33,166 bases of DNA from Bacteroidetes bacterium GWA2_32_17 (GTDB lineage: Bacteria; Bacteroidota; Bacteroidia; Bacteroidales; GWA2-32-17). Below the pieces are notes generated by a model, which did no database searches, was not told the DNA's origin, and worked only from the letters and a program-made list of their open reading frames with translations. The translations under genes were made by a program, and so were the position numbers. The stretch spans positions 1-33,166 of the forward strand of contig MENF01000152.1 in the NCBI GenBank assembly GCA_001769035.1, given 5' to 3'. Below are positions 1-8,300 of this stretch, piece after piece. The first letter of the stretch is position 1, and every line of letters begins with the position of its first letter.

Positions 1-134
1 GTAATTTGGTAATTTATTACCCTGCTACGTGTTGTATCAGGTAACATTTCTGAAAGTTTAAGGATATTTAAAACAAATTCACGCAGTCTTTCGCGAATCA
101 GAATCTTGTATTTTAACCAATCATCATTTCCCAT
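1..134 (-). CDS. Four-helix-bundle (S23/IVS-type) protein, N-terminal part
   Basis: Partial gene running off the left edge; only about 44 N-terminal residues are present. Reading the minus strand from the ATG at 134 gives a peptide starting MGNDDWLKYKILIRERLREF and ending in VINYQI. The charged first helix and the R-V-I-N-Y-Q-I segment match the small four-helix-bundle proteins (about 115-130 aa) first found in 23S rRNA intervening sequences and common as free-standing genes in Bacteroidota. Their cellular role is poorly known. It seems to stand alone: the 300 bp between it and the next gene is repeat-rich. The family call rests on the N-terminal third only. Confidence 0.6.
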   Translation of the reverse strand, partial: MGNDDWLKYKILIRERLREFVLNILKLSEMLPDTTRSRVINYQI

Positions 135-182
135 TATCTTTTTATCTGTTTTATCCGCAATCTTTTCTTCTCAATCTTTTTT

Positions 183-251
183 TCTCAACCCATTCAATCT
201 TGCTTTCTCAATCCATTCAATCTTGCTTTCTCAATCCATTCAATCTTGCTT
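183..251. repeat. Tandem 23-bp repeat, three copies
   Basis: Three copies of a 23-bp unit starting TCTCAATCCATTCAATC lie end to end at 183, 206 and 229; the first differs by one base. Single copies of the unit recur near 396-418 and 2196-2218, just past the stop codons of the two M49-like genes, and related AGATTGAA-rich sequence occurs near 13997-14095. The 135-435 gap holds these repeats and no convincing gene. Confidence 0.8.
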
Positions 252-324
252 TCTCCATCTTTTTTAATCTGTTTCCAGAGCATATAAAATAGATTACTCA
301 CATTTTAATTTTATTTTCAATGTG

Positions 325-371
325 TTCGTGAGATCGCTTCGCTAAGTTCTTCGCTAATCACTCAGAATGAC
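325..371 (-). repeat. Dispersed intergenic repeat (TGAGTGATTAGCGAA family)
   Basis: Read on the minus strand this contains CATTCTGAGTGATTAGCGAA. The same core occurs on the plus strand at 15836-15864 and 17726-17754 (GTCATtTTGAGTGATTAGCG and GTCATgTTGAGTGATTAGCG). All three copies are intergenic, so this is a dispersed REP-like family. This copy also carries a nested CGCTTCGCTAAG...TTCGCTAA motif. Confidence 0.65.
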
Positions 372-393
372 AAAGCCCGTTTTCAATCTTTTT

Positions 394-483
394 TTCTCAA
401 TCCATTCAATCTTGCTTTTTCAATCTTCTTCAATCTTATTTTGATAGCCCCAAAACTTTATCGCCTTGTTCAAAAATAATATC
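394..483. repeat. 90-bp block shared by the 3' ends of the two M49-like genes (copy 1)
   Basis: Positions 394-483 and 2194-2283 are the same 90 bp with three single-base differences and an offset of exactly 1800 bp. The block covers the last 13-15 codons of each gene (ending FEQGDKVLGLSK) and about 40 bp beyond each stop codon, including one copy of the 23-bp repeat unit. Identity beyond the stop cannot be explained by protein conservation. Confidence 0.85.
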
Positions 484-2064
484 GCGAGGTATATTGGCAT
501 TAGAAACTTTTTGTAAATCTTGTTCTAATTGTGGTTTCATAATTCCCATTTCTGTTAATATTTTTTTACCACCTTCGTAATCGCCATTACCTTGAATTGT
601 AAGAAGCGATTTTCCTAATGAACTTACCGCTTCAATCATTTTTTCGAAATTCATTTTATACTTTCCTGTTTTGACATCACGGGTAAAAGCTTCATTTTTT
701 TCAAAATAATTAAACTCAATCATGTTAGCTTTACCATGCGAACTTGCTGCTCCAAAACGAACCGAACGGAATATGCCGGCTAAAAATGTAACATAGTTAT
801 CAATTAATTCATGTTCGTTAAGCTTTCCATTTTTATTTAAATAAGTAACAATATATAAGCCTAAAATGTCGGCTTTACATTCTTCGAGCGAAGTATGCAA
901 ATCTTTTAGAGCATCGGAAACGGTACCTTTATTATTAATAGTTTTGCTTACACCTAAACCATGTGCAACTTCATGAAACATAATATTTTCGAAAAAAGCA
1001 TCAAATTTTATGTTTTTTGTTTGCGAATCATCAATTAGAATTTCTGACATAGGCAATAAAATTTTATCAAACTTTGCTTTTATCGAATTTTTTAATTGAA
1101 GTTTACGTGTGCCTTTTTGTTCATTTACATTTTTATCGTTAGGTAAATTAATAGCGATAGTTTTACTTCCAGCATTACAATCGCCCGCATAACAAATTGC
1201 TTCATAAACTCCAAGTTGAGAATCTTTTCCCGGAACTTCAGTTTTATATTTTTCATCAACTGGTAAACTTTTTTGAATTTCGGGCAGCAAAACTGCAAAC
1301 TTTGAAAGTTTGTTGCTCCATTCATTATCTTTTAGCAAAATAAATGATTCAAATGAAGTTTTATAGCCATAAATGCCATCGTTATAACTTTCTATAGGTC
1401 CTATAACAAAATCTATATTGTTATTTTCCAAATTCATCCATGCCATATCGCTTTCAAAATAGTTATTCGAAAGCAAAGCATCGGCTCGTAGTTTTAAATA
1501 TTTTTTTAAACTTTCGTTATCCGAAATTTCTGCTGCTTTTTTTAATAATTCGGAAGCTTTAATAAGTTTTTCGTTGTAAAATTTGCTATATGGGATAGTT
1601 ATTAATTCACCTTTTTCATTTCGGCTAATTATTGTGTACCAACTTGTTTTATCAGAAGAACTAAATTTTTCAAATTCTTCTTTTTCCATATTTAAAGGAT
1701 AAAAATTACTGCCATCAGGTTTGTTTCCAACACCTTCTACAAAAGGTTTATTATTATTCAAATGTTCCCATGGTCCATAATTTATCATAAAAAATTTTCT
1801 GGTATTTTCGTCTTTAATGTTTGCTAATAGTTCTTCTTTATTGGGACATGCTTGTATCCAATAAAGTTCGTCCATTAATTGAGCTGCTTCAAATAATATT
1901 GGTAAAATTTGTTTTTCGCTTTCGGATAAATTTGAAATATTTGCAGTTAATTTAACAACAGCGTATTCATTAACTTTATTTTTCATTAAATCTGTATTAT
2001 TTTGAGAATATGAATACGATAAACTACTCAGGATAAAAATTCCTGTAATATTTAATAATCTCAT
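436..2064 (-). CDS. Secreted M49-like (dipeptidyl-peptidase III family) zinc peptidase
   Basis: Predicted secreted zinc metallopeptidase, 542 aa. A signal peptide covers residues 1-20 (hydrophobic ITGIFILSSL, then SYSYSQ). The zinc motif HEVAHG gives ligands H364 and H368 with catalytic E365; about 27 residues later SLEECKAD supplies the third ligand, probably E395. HExxH followed by EEC(K/R)AD/E marks family M49. Classical DPP III has HExxGH, while some bacterial and plant relatives have five-residue HExxH as here, so the peptide specificity may differ. Genes of this type are sometimes annotated as dihydrofolate reductase, which nothing here supports. Its closest neighbour upstream on the same strand is a diverged paralogue (2236-3921) lacking the zinc ligands. 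The start is placed at the ATG directly before the signal peptide. Confidence 0.8.
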   Translation of the reverse strand: MRLLNITGIFILSSLSYSYSQNNTDLMKNKVNEYAVVKLTANISNLSESEKQILPILFEAAQLMDELYWIQACPNKEELLANIKDENTRKFFMINYGPWEHLNNNKPFVEGVGNKPDGSNFYPLNMEKEEFEKFSSSDKTSWYTIISRNEKGELITIPYSKFYNEKLIKASELLKKAAEISDNESLKKYLKLRADALLSNNYFESDMAWMNLENNNIDFVIGPIESYNDGIYGYKTSFESFILLKDNEWSNKLSKFAVLLPEIQKSLPVDEKYKTEVPGKDSQLGVYEAICYAGDCNAGSKTIAINLPNDKNVNEQKGTRKLQLKNSIKAKFDKILLPMSEILIDDSQTKNIKFDAFFENIMFHEVAHGLGVSKTINNKGTVSDALKDLHTSLEECKADILGLYIVTYLNKNGKLNEHELIDNYVTFLAGIFRSVRFGAASSHGKANMIEFNYFEKNEAFTRDVKTGKYKMNFEKMIEAVSSLGKSLLTIQGNGDYEGGKKILTEMGIMKPQLEQDLQKVSNANIPRDIIFEQGDKVLGLSK

Positions 2065-2193
2065 TTTTTTATGTTTTTAAATTTATTGATATTTTTTCAA
2101 ACGGAATGAAACAGATTTAAAGGATTGATGTATATTGATGGGATTGAATAGATTGAAAGAACTCAGATGTAATTTCGTTCCTATTAATCTTTC

Positions 2194-2283
2194 TTCTCAA
2201 TCCATTCAATCTTGCTTTTTCAATCTTCTTCAATCTTATTTTGATAGCCCTAAAACTTTATCGCCTTGCTCAAAAACAATATC
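2194..2283. repeat. 90-bp block shared by the 3' ends of the two M49-like genes (copy 2)
   Basis: Second copy of the block described at 394-483, spanning the stop codon and last codons of the 2236-3921 gene. The rest of the two genes is far more diverged, so this part was either homogenised recently or duplicated with the repeat it contains. Confidence 0.85.
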
Positions 2284-3921
2284 AGTTGGAATACCTGCTT
2301 CAGAAATACGTTTTAAATCCTGTTGCAAGACGAGTTGCATATTGCCTTTATTTTCAATTAAATCTTTAGCAGCATTATAATCGCCTTCGGCAAGAATTTT
2401 TAAAACAGTAACTGAAAATTGTTCGACAGAAGTTTTCATTTTATCAAAATTTACAGTATAGGTACCGGTTTTTTCATCTCTCGAAAAAGCTTGCATATCC
2501 TGAAGAACATTAAACCAAATGAGTGTTGATGAACCTTGAGAAACAGTTGAACCAAAACGAACTGAACGAAGAACATTTGCCATAAAAACCACGTAATTAT
2601 CTAACAAATCAACTTCTTTTATTACACCTTTTTCATGAAGTTTTGTAATAATAAATAAATTTAAAATATCAGCTTTTAATGAATTAATAGTTGGGTAATA
2701 ATCTTTTAAGGCATCTTTAACATGACCTTTATTGTTGACAGTAGTTTTAACTACAATTGCATCAGCAATTTCATAAGTCAAGTTATCAATAAAAAAAGCA
2801 TCGAATTTTATATTTTTTCGTTGATTTTCAGAAATAAGAATATTGCTGATAGGCTGCAAAACTTTATCAAATTTTGCTTTCATTACGTTTTTAAACTGTA
2901 ATTTTTTACTGCCTTTTTCCATTAAAATACGACCGTCTTTAGGGTGATTAATAGAAAGCATTTTTGCACCTGAATTTGACCATCCACCGTAATAAATAGC
3001 ATCATAAACTCCAATATTTGATTTTGTAAACATTATTTGGTTTTTATAATTATTATTAAGTTGTAACTGGTTTTTAATTTCGGAAAGAGTTTGTGAATAC
3101 ACATTCATTTTGTTACTCCAGTCAATGTCTTTAATTAACAAATAAGCTTCATAGTCAGTTTTTGTATTAATAAATCTATCTTCTTCGCTTCCAATTGGTC
3201 CAATAACAATATCTATATTATTGGTTTCCATATCCATCCAACTTATTTCACTTTCGTAAAAATCATCTTTAAGTAATGCATCGGCACGTAAATTTAAAAA
3301 ATTTGCAAATTCTTTATTTTCTGATAAACCAGCAGCTTTTTTAAGTAATTTTGATGCTTTTTCGAGATATTCTTTGTAAGCAATATGATATTGCTGTGTG
3401 TATAAAGAGCCATCATCGGCACGTTTAATAACTGTGTACATACTTAATTTATCTTCAAACTTCATGTCAATAAATGGTAGATATTTAATATCGGGTGGAT
3501 AAAAACCGCTACCAATAGGTTTTTTACCAACACCTTCAATAAAAGGTTCATTATTATTTAGTCTGTCCCATGGACCAAAATTTATTTCACAAAGTTTCTT
3601 TTCTTCGGGAGTTTTTAACATTGCAAAAAGCGAATCTTTTTGACCATAACCCTGAAGCCAAAAAATATCATCCATCGTTTTACAAGCTTCGATTAACAAC
3701 TTAATTACTTGTTTGTCTTTTTCCGAAAGTTTAGACAAATCAGTATTAAGCGGCACAACTGCATATTCTTTAAGTCTTTCTTCGACTGTTAATTTCTTTA
3801 TTGGTGTAGTATCTATAACCTGTTGTTGGTCTTGTGTTTTATTATCGTTTCCAGTTCCACAAGAAGTAATAAAAACTACTACTAAAATTAAATTTATAAT
3901 TACTAAAATTTTACGTGTCAT
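2236..3921 (-). CDS. Lipoprotein paralogue of the M49-like peptidase, zinc site lost (pseudoenzyme)
   Basis: 561-aa paralogue of the downstream 436-2064 product, recognisable along its length (shared NYG/NFGPW, EGVG-KP-GS-FYP, NNID-VIGPI, IKFDAFF and the identical tail FEQGDKVLGLSK). It has a lipoprotein signal: hydrophobic residues 5-17, then ITSCG with C21 as the lipidated cysteine. At the active-site position the HEVAHG of the paralogue is replaced by YEIADA (Y383, E384, D387), and SLEECKAD is replaced by TINSLKAD, so both His and the Glu zinc ligands are gone. The reading frame is intact and long, arguing for a maintained non-catalytic role such as binding or scaffolding rather than decay. 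That role is inference. Confidence 0.8.
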   Translation of the reverse strand: MTRKILVIINLILVVVFITSCGTGNDNKTQDQQQVIDTTPIKKLTVEERLKEYAVVPLNTDLSKLSEKDKQVIKLLIEACKTMDDIFWLQGYGQKDSLFAMLKTPEEKKLCEINFGPWDRLNNNEPFIEGVGKKPIGSGFYPPDIKYLPFIDMKFEDKLSMYTVIKRADDGSLYTQQYHIAYKEYLEKASKLLKKAAGLSENKEFANFLNLRADALLKDDFYESEISWMDMETNNIDIVIGPIGSEEDRFINTKTDYEAYLLIKDIDWSNKMNVYSQTLSEIKNQLQLNNNYKNQIMFTKSNIGVYDAIYYGGWSNSGAKMLSINHPKDGRILMEKGSKKLQFKNVMKAKFDKVLQPISNILISENQRKNIKFDAFFIDNLTYEIADAIVVKTTVNNKGHVKDALKDYYPTINSLKADILNLFIITKLHEKGVIKEVDLLDNYVVFMANVLRSVRFGSTVSQGSSTLIWFNVLQDMQAFSRDEKTGTYTVNFDKMKTSVEQFSVTVLKILAEGDYNAAKDLIENKGNMQLVLQQDLKRISEAGIPTDIVFEQGDKVLGLSK

Positions 3922-4091
3922 AATATTATTTATTAGTTAAGATTTATTTTTTATATTTATTGTCATTCATTGTCATTCATTGTTTTTAACCATTTAGCAT
4001 CAGATAGCTATCGGATTTAACAATTTGAGCGTTTATTGTTTTATATACTTTTTACTTCTAACTTTTTAATTTTTATATTGTTTTATGTTTA
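3922..4091. other. Intergenic region with short repeats
   Basis: No gene seen. It holds a short direct repeat of TTGTCATTCA (about 3958-3982) and a perfect palindrome GATAGCTATC at 4003-4012, of a kind often dispersed in Bacteroidota intergenic DNA. The promoter for the minus-strand lipoprotein gene should lie here, but no clear TAnnTTTG box was identified. Confidence 0.5.
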
Positions 4092-4790
4092 TTAAATATT
4101 TGCATCATCGTGATAAAATTGAAAGCCAAGCCGTTTGCCGGTTTGAACTTTCGATTTACTTATTTTGTCTTTCATTTGTTCAACCGAAACAATACTTATA
4201 TCGTCGTAATTAGGAACTAATAATTCAAAATTCAGACAATAAAGAATGGCTGATTCTATAATTTTTTTAAGTTCAACTTGATTAATTTTAGAATTAGCAA
4301 AATCGTTATATAAGAATCCTAATTGTCTTTTTCCTTCAACAAAATAATGCATTTCCCTATTAATAAAAACTCTTGCAATTAAATATCCTAAATCTTCTGA
4401 ACGATTTAAATTATATGAATCGGATAAAAAATTATAAATGTTAATGATTCCAACAAATGCATTTAAAGGATTATCTTGTAAATATGAAGTAGTCCAAACA
4501 GAATGACTTCTATCGAATTCAAATATATTAGGTTGAATGTTAAAAATTAACATTTCGGAAGAAAAAACCAAATTGCTTTCAAATTCTCCTTTATCAATAT
4601 GTTCGATATTTAATTTGGAATTTGGCTGTTTCACAGATTCTGAATATTCTAGAGATATTTCTTTTAAAACAATTTTTATTTGTTTAAAGGTAGATAAAGT
4701 GTTGTCAAGAACTTTTTGTTTTACAAAAGTTTTATCCTTTAAAGTATTAATAATTAACACTTTTGTTTTCTTATCTTCCTTTTTACTCAT
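4092..4790 (-). CDS. Conserved-looking hypothetical protein downstream of proS
   Basis: 232-aa soluble protein that I do not recognise. It has no signal peptide or membrane segment. The first 20 residues are Lys-rich (MSKKEDKKTK). The body is mixed alpha/beta with aromatic stretches such as ILFNIQPNIF-like and EFDRSHSVW around residues 80-100, and the C-terminus is basic (KVQTGKRLGFQFYHDD). It starts 55 bp after the proS stop on the same strand, so the two are probably cotranscribed, which hints at a housekeeping rather than accessory role. No catalytic motif is evident. Confidence 0.6.
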   Translation of the reverse strand: MSKKEDKKTKVLIINTLKDKTFVKQKVLDNTLSTFKQIKIVLKEISLEYSESVKQPNSKLNIEHIDKGEFESNLVFSSEMLIFNIQPNIFEFDRSHSVWTTSYLQDNPLNAFVGIINIYNFLSDSYNLNRSEDLGYLIARVFINREMHYFVEGKRQLGFLYNDFANSKINQVELKKIIESAILYCLNFELLVPNYDDISIVSVEQMKDKISKSKVQTGKRLGFQFYHDDANI

Positions 4791-4845
4791 AAAGTTTTTA
4801 ATAACAACCTATAGATTATATTAAACGGTAAAGGTATAAATTAAT

Positions 4846-6318
4846 TTAATATGCTCTTGCAAAAATTACACGTTTTTTTGAAGGCTTTCCGGTTACCATA
4901 CAAAAACCTTCTTTATCGTTGGAGTATTGAGGAATACATCTGATTGTTGCTTTTGTTTCATCTTTAATTTTAGCTTCGGTTTCGGGAGTCCCGTCCCAAA
5001 ATGCTTCAAAAAAACCGCCATTTTCAATTGCAGTTTTAAATTCAGTATAGTTATCTATTTTATATGTGTGTTGCTCTCTGAATTTAAGTGCCTTGTTATA
5101 AATATTTTGCTGAATATCATCTAAAAGCTTTAATACGTTTTCGCTAAAGTTATCATTAGGAATTAATTTTTTTTCTAAAGTATCTCTACGGGCAATTTCA
5201 ATAGTTCCATTTTCAATATCTTTTGGACCTACAGCTATTCTAATAGGAATACCTTTTAGTTCATATTCGGCAAATTTCCAACCTGGTTTTTGAGTATCTC
5301 TGTCATCTAATTTTACAGTTAATGCTACATTTTCGAGTTTTTCCTTAATTTCTTTGCATTTATTTAAAACAATGCTATGCTCTTGCTCATTTTTATAAAT
5401 TGGAATTATAACAACTTGAATGGGAGCAATTTTGGGAGGTAAAACTAATCCATTGTTATCACTATGTGCCATGATTAATGCACCAATTAATCGGGTAGAA
5501 ACTCCCCACGAGGTTGCCCAAACGTAATCGAGTTTGCCTTCCTTATTTGTAAATTTTACATCAAAAGCTTTGGCAAAATTTTGTCCTAAAAAATGTGATG
5601 TTCCAGCTTGAAGTGCTTTACCATCAAGCATCATAGCTTCAATGCAATATGTGTCAATTGCACCGGCAAACTTCTCTGAATCTGATTTTTTACCAATAAT
5701 TACAGGAATACCGAGAGTTTTTTCGGCAAATTCAGCATAAATATTGAGCATTTTATTAGTTTCTTCGATTGCTTCTTCTTTTGTAGCATGTGCAGTATGA
5801 CCTTCCTGCCATAAAAACTCTGAGGTTCTTAAAAATAATCTTGTTCTCATTTCCCACCTTACAATATTTGCCCATTGATTTATTAATAATGGCAAATCGC
5901 GATATGATTGTATCCAATTCTTATATGTGCTCCAAATTATTGTTTCAGATGTAGGGCGAATAATTAACTCTTCTTCAAGTTTAGCAGTTTCATCAACTAT
6001 TACACCTTTTCCATCGGGCGAATTTTTTAAGCGATAATGTGTTACAATTGCACATTCTTTTGCAAAACCTTCAACATGACTAGCTTCTTTACTAAAAAAT
6101 GATTTAGGAATTAAAAGCGGAAAATATGCATTTGAGTGCCCGGTTTTTTTAAACATTGTGTCTAAAATATTTTGTATTTTTTCCCATATCGCATAGCCAT
6201 AAGGCTTTATAACCATGCATCCACGAACAGATGAGTTCTCGGCAAGATCGGCTTTTGTAACCAAATCATTATACCATTGCGAATAATTTTCTTCTTTACT
6301 TGTTAATACTTTTGCCAT
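4846..6318 (-). CDS. proS: Prolyl-tRNA synthetase, archaeal/eukaryotic type
   Basis: Class II aminoacyl-tRNA synthetase that charges tRNA-Pro with proline in the cytoplasm; 490 aa, the usual size for the short archaeal/eukaryotic-like ProRS without the bacterial editing insertion. Visible signatures: the N-terminal [19 protein letters not shown] region; motif 1 area [14 protein letters not shown]; motif 2 area RPTSETIIW with R-E-M-R-T-R-L-F and [12 protein letters not shown]; the anticodon-binding domain ([34 protein letters not shown]); and the C-terminal Zn-domain-like end finishing in ARAY, the conserved terminal tyrosine of this type. The start ATG is preceded by a 100-bp divergent intergenic region facing the 6423 gene. 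A small hypothetical gene follows at 4790. Confidence 0.97.
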   Translation of the reverse strand: MAKVLTSKEENYSQWYNDLVTKADLAENSSVRGCMVIKPYGYAIWEKIQNILDTMFKKTGHSNAYFPLLIPKSFFSKEASHVEGFAKECAIVTHYRLKNSPDGKGVIVDETAKLEEELIIRPTSETIIWSTYKNWIQSYRDLPLLINQWANIVRWEMRTRLFLRTSEFLWQEGHTAHATKEEAIEETNKMLNIYAEFAEKTLGIPVIIGKKSDSEKFAGAIDTYCIEAMMLDGKALQAGTSHFLGQNFAKAFDVKFTNKEGKLDYVWATSWGVSTRLIGALIMAHSDNNGLVLPPKIAPIQVVIIPIYKNEQEHSIVLNKCKEIKEKLENVALTVKLDDRDTQKPGWKFAEYELKGIPIRIAVGPKDIENGTIEIARRDTLEKKLIPNDNFSENVLKLLDDIQQNIYNKALKFREQHTYKIDNYTEFKTAIENGGFFEAFWDGTPETEAKIKDETKATIRCIPQYSNDKEGFCMVTGKPSKKRVIFARAY

Positions 6319-6408
6319 TTAATTTTTATTTGGTACGGATTTTGAAATTAATTATTAAATTATTTACAAATAAAAGAAAAAATTTACTAATTTTACAATA
6401 AAAAAATC

Positions 6409-6415
6409 AGGAGGT
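6409..6415 (+). promoter_or_regulatory. Strong Shine-Dalgarno sequence
   Basis: AGGAGGT lies 7 bases before the ATG at 6423. Near-perfect Shine-Dalgarno sites are unusual in Bacteroidota, whose start regions are normally A-rich with little SD signal, as at the other genes in this window. It fixes the start codon of the 6423 gene. Confidence 0.75.
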
Positions 6416-6422
6416 AAAAATC

Positions 6423-8165
6423 ATGAAAACAAAAATTTTAATTCCAGCATTATTAGCAATCATAGTAGTAGCTTGTACTACTTCTAAATTTGCTACTTCA
6501 AATTACGACGATGTTTACTTTTCGTCGAAAGATAAACCAGTTCAAAATTCTGTAAATGTCGTTTCTGAACCAACTCCTAAAGCGGAACCTTCAAATAACG
6601 ATAATAACAGTAGTAATTATAATAATGCAAATAATGAAAGTAATTACTCGAGTGACGATGCCACTCAATCAAATTCAGATGAAAATAACGAAAAATCATA
6701 CAATTATTCTAACTCAGAACAATATACCGATGATAATGGTAACACTTATGTTACTAACAATTATTACGATGCCGATGATTATTACGATTATGAATATTCA
6801 TCAAGGTTTCGCAGATTTCATCATGATTATTTAGGTTACGATTATTATAATTCTTATTATACTAATTCATATTGGTACACATACAATCCATGGGATTGGG
6901 GAGTAAGTATATATTTAGGGTATAACTGGTGGCCTTATAGTTGCTACAATTACTATTATTCTCCATGGGGTTACAATAATTATGGTTACTCTCCATACTG
7001 GGGATATGGAAACTACGGATATTATGGATACGGTTATGGCTCGGGATACTGGAATGGCTATAATCACGGATATTGGGACGGATATAACAATGGTTATTGG
7101 GATGGTTATTCAGATAATTATTATTACAATAGTCATGATGGAGCATTAACATCTTCTTATTATGGACATAGAGGTGGTGATGGTTCATCAAATGGTTCGA
7201 GAGGTAATTATTCTTCATTTGTTAATACATATCAAAATGAAGTGAATAAAACTCCAGTTATAAATACTTCAAATGCAGGTAATTATCATAATGGTATAAA
7301 TAACAATACTTCAGGTGCAAATGACCATACTAAACCATTATGGATTGATAATAACAATTCTAAAAATCCAATAAATACTTTTAATGAACCTTCTATTGGC
7401 ACACAACCTAATAATAGCATAAGCAAAAACCCTTTTGAAAATACTAAACCTTCAAATAATTCAATAAACACAATAGATAATTCTTCGAAGAAACCAAGCA
7501 TTGATAATGGAAACAATAATTTTAAACCAAACATTAATACTCAACCTATTAATGTTAAACCTTCGGTAAAACCTAATAATGGAAGCAACGGAATTACTCC
7601 GTCAAAAGATAATTCTAATTTCAATAATTCGAAACCAAATATCAATAGCCAACCTATTAATGTTGAACCTTCGGTAAAACCTAATAATGGAAACAACGGA
7701 GTTACTCCATCAAAAAATAATTATTCGAATTATAATAACACTAAGCCTAACAATAATAATGTTAATACTGAACCTTCTACTAAGCCAAATAGAAACGACA
7801 ATAATTTGTCGAAACCTAATAACAATAATTATTCAAAACCTAATAATAACAATACTATAGAATATAGTAAACCAAGGAATAATAATAATTATAATAATGC
7901 CAATGTAAATAGTAAACCTAATAGCAATACTCAACCTACAAGGAGTAATAATTATAGTAAACCATCTAATTCAGGAAATTCATATAATAATTCGAAACCT
8001 TCAAATTCGAGTTACTCATCACCATCAAGAAGTAGTAGTTCTTCTTCATTTAGCAGTGGAAGCAGGTCATCGGGCAGCTCCTCAAGTGGTTCTTCGTCAA
8101 GTGGCGGGAGCCGTTCGGGTGGTTCTTCTTCAAGTGGTTCATCAAGTGGTGGTCATCGTAAATAA
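6423..8165 (+). CDS. Low-complexity Asn/Tyr/Gly/Ser-rich lipoprotein
   Basis: 580-aa predicted surface lipoprotein. The signal is MKTKILIPALLAIIVVACTT with lipobox VVAC and C18 as lipidated residue. The mature protein has four zones: an acidic, Asn/Ser-rich stretch (about 40-115); a Tyr/Trp/Gly-rich stretch with repeated NYGY, YWDGY and GYW units (about 120-245); a long Asn/Pro/Lys segment with imperfect repeats of KPNNG, NINSQPINVEPSVKPNN and SKPNNNN (about 280-515); and a Ser/Gly-rich tail (SSSGSSSGG) ending GGHRK. No enzyme domain is visible. Similar proteins in Bacteroidota are usually unnamed, and their role (matrix, adhesion or cell-surface spacer) is unknown. It has its own strong ribosome binding site. 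Low-complexity composition makes homology calls unreliable. Confidence 0.75.
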   Translation: MKTKILIPALLAIIVVACTTSKFATSNYDDVYFSSKDKPVQNSVNVVSEPTPKAEPSNNDNNSSNYNNANNESNYSSDDATQSNSDENNEKSYNYSNSEQYTDDNGNTYVTNNYYDADDYYDYEYSSRFRRFHHDYLGYDYYNSYYTNSYWYTYNPWDWGVSIYLGYNWWPYSCYNYYYSPWGYNNYGYSPYWGYGNYGYYGYGYGSGYWNGYNHGYWDGYNNGYWDGYSDNYYYNSHDGALTSSYYGHRGGDGSSNGSRGNYSSFVNTYQNEVNKTPVINTSNAGNYHNGINNNTSGANDHTKPLWIDNNNSKNPINTFNEPSIGTQPNNSISKNPFENTKPSNNSINTIDNSSKKPSIDNGNNNFKPNINTQPINVKPSVKPNNGSNGITPSKDNSNFNNSKPNINSQPINVEPSVKPNNGNNGVTPSKNNYSNYNNTKPNNNNVNTEPSTKPNRNDNNLSKPNNNNYSKPNNNNTIEYSKPRNNNNYNNANVNSKPNSNTQPTRSNNYSKPSNSGNSYNNSKPSNSSYSSPSRSSSSSSFSSGSRSSGSSSSGSSSSGGSRSGGSSSSGSSSGGHRK

Positions 8166-8187
8166 ATATTATAAATAAAAAAAGAAA

Positions 8188-8270
8188 GTTTTTAGTTTAG
8201 GGTTTGAAGTTTCGGGTTTTTAACAACCTTAAACTAAAAACTCTAAACCCTAAACCCTAAACCCTAAACA
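8188..8270. repeat. Inverted repeat plus telomere-like (CTAAACC)n tandem repeat
   Basis: A 16-bp arm at 8188-8203 (AGTTTTTAGTTTAGGG) pairs with 8228-8243, mismatched at one position. Directly after the right arm come 3.9 copies of the 7-bp unit CTAAACC (8244-8270). The hairpin could terminate transcription after the 6423 gene, but there is no clean T-tract. Confidence 0.75.
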
Positions 8271-8300
8271 AATAAAAATTAATTAATAAAATATAAATAT

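Noticed and set aside
436-2064. Dihydrofolate reductase (a label sometimes given to such genes)
   Set aside because: The HExxH and EECKAD motifs point to M49 peptidases; no reductase motif is present.
6556-7218. Overlapping 92-aa (+) and 118-aa (-) ORFs in the low-complexity gene
   Set aside because: Met/Ile/Thr- or His/Asn-rich shadow translations of the AAT/TAT-rich codons of the 6423 lipoprotein gene.
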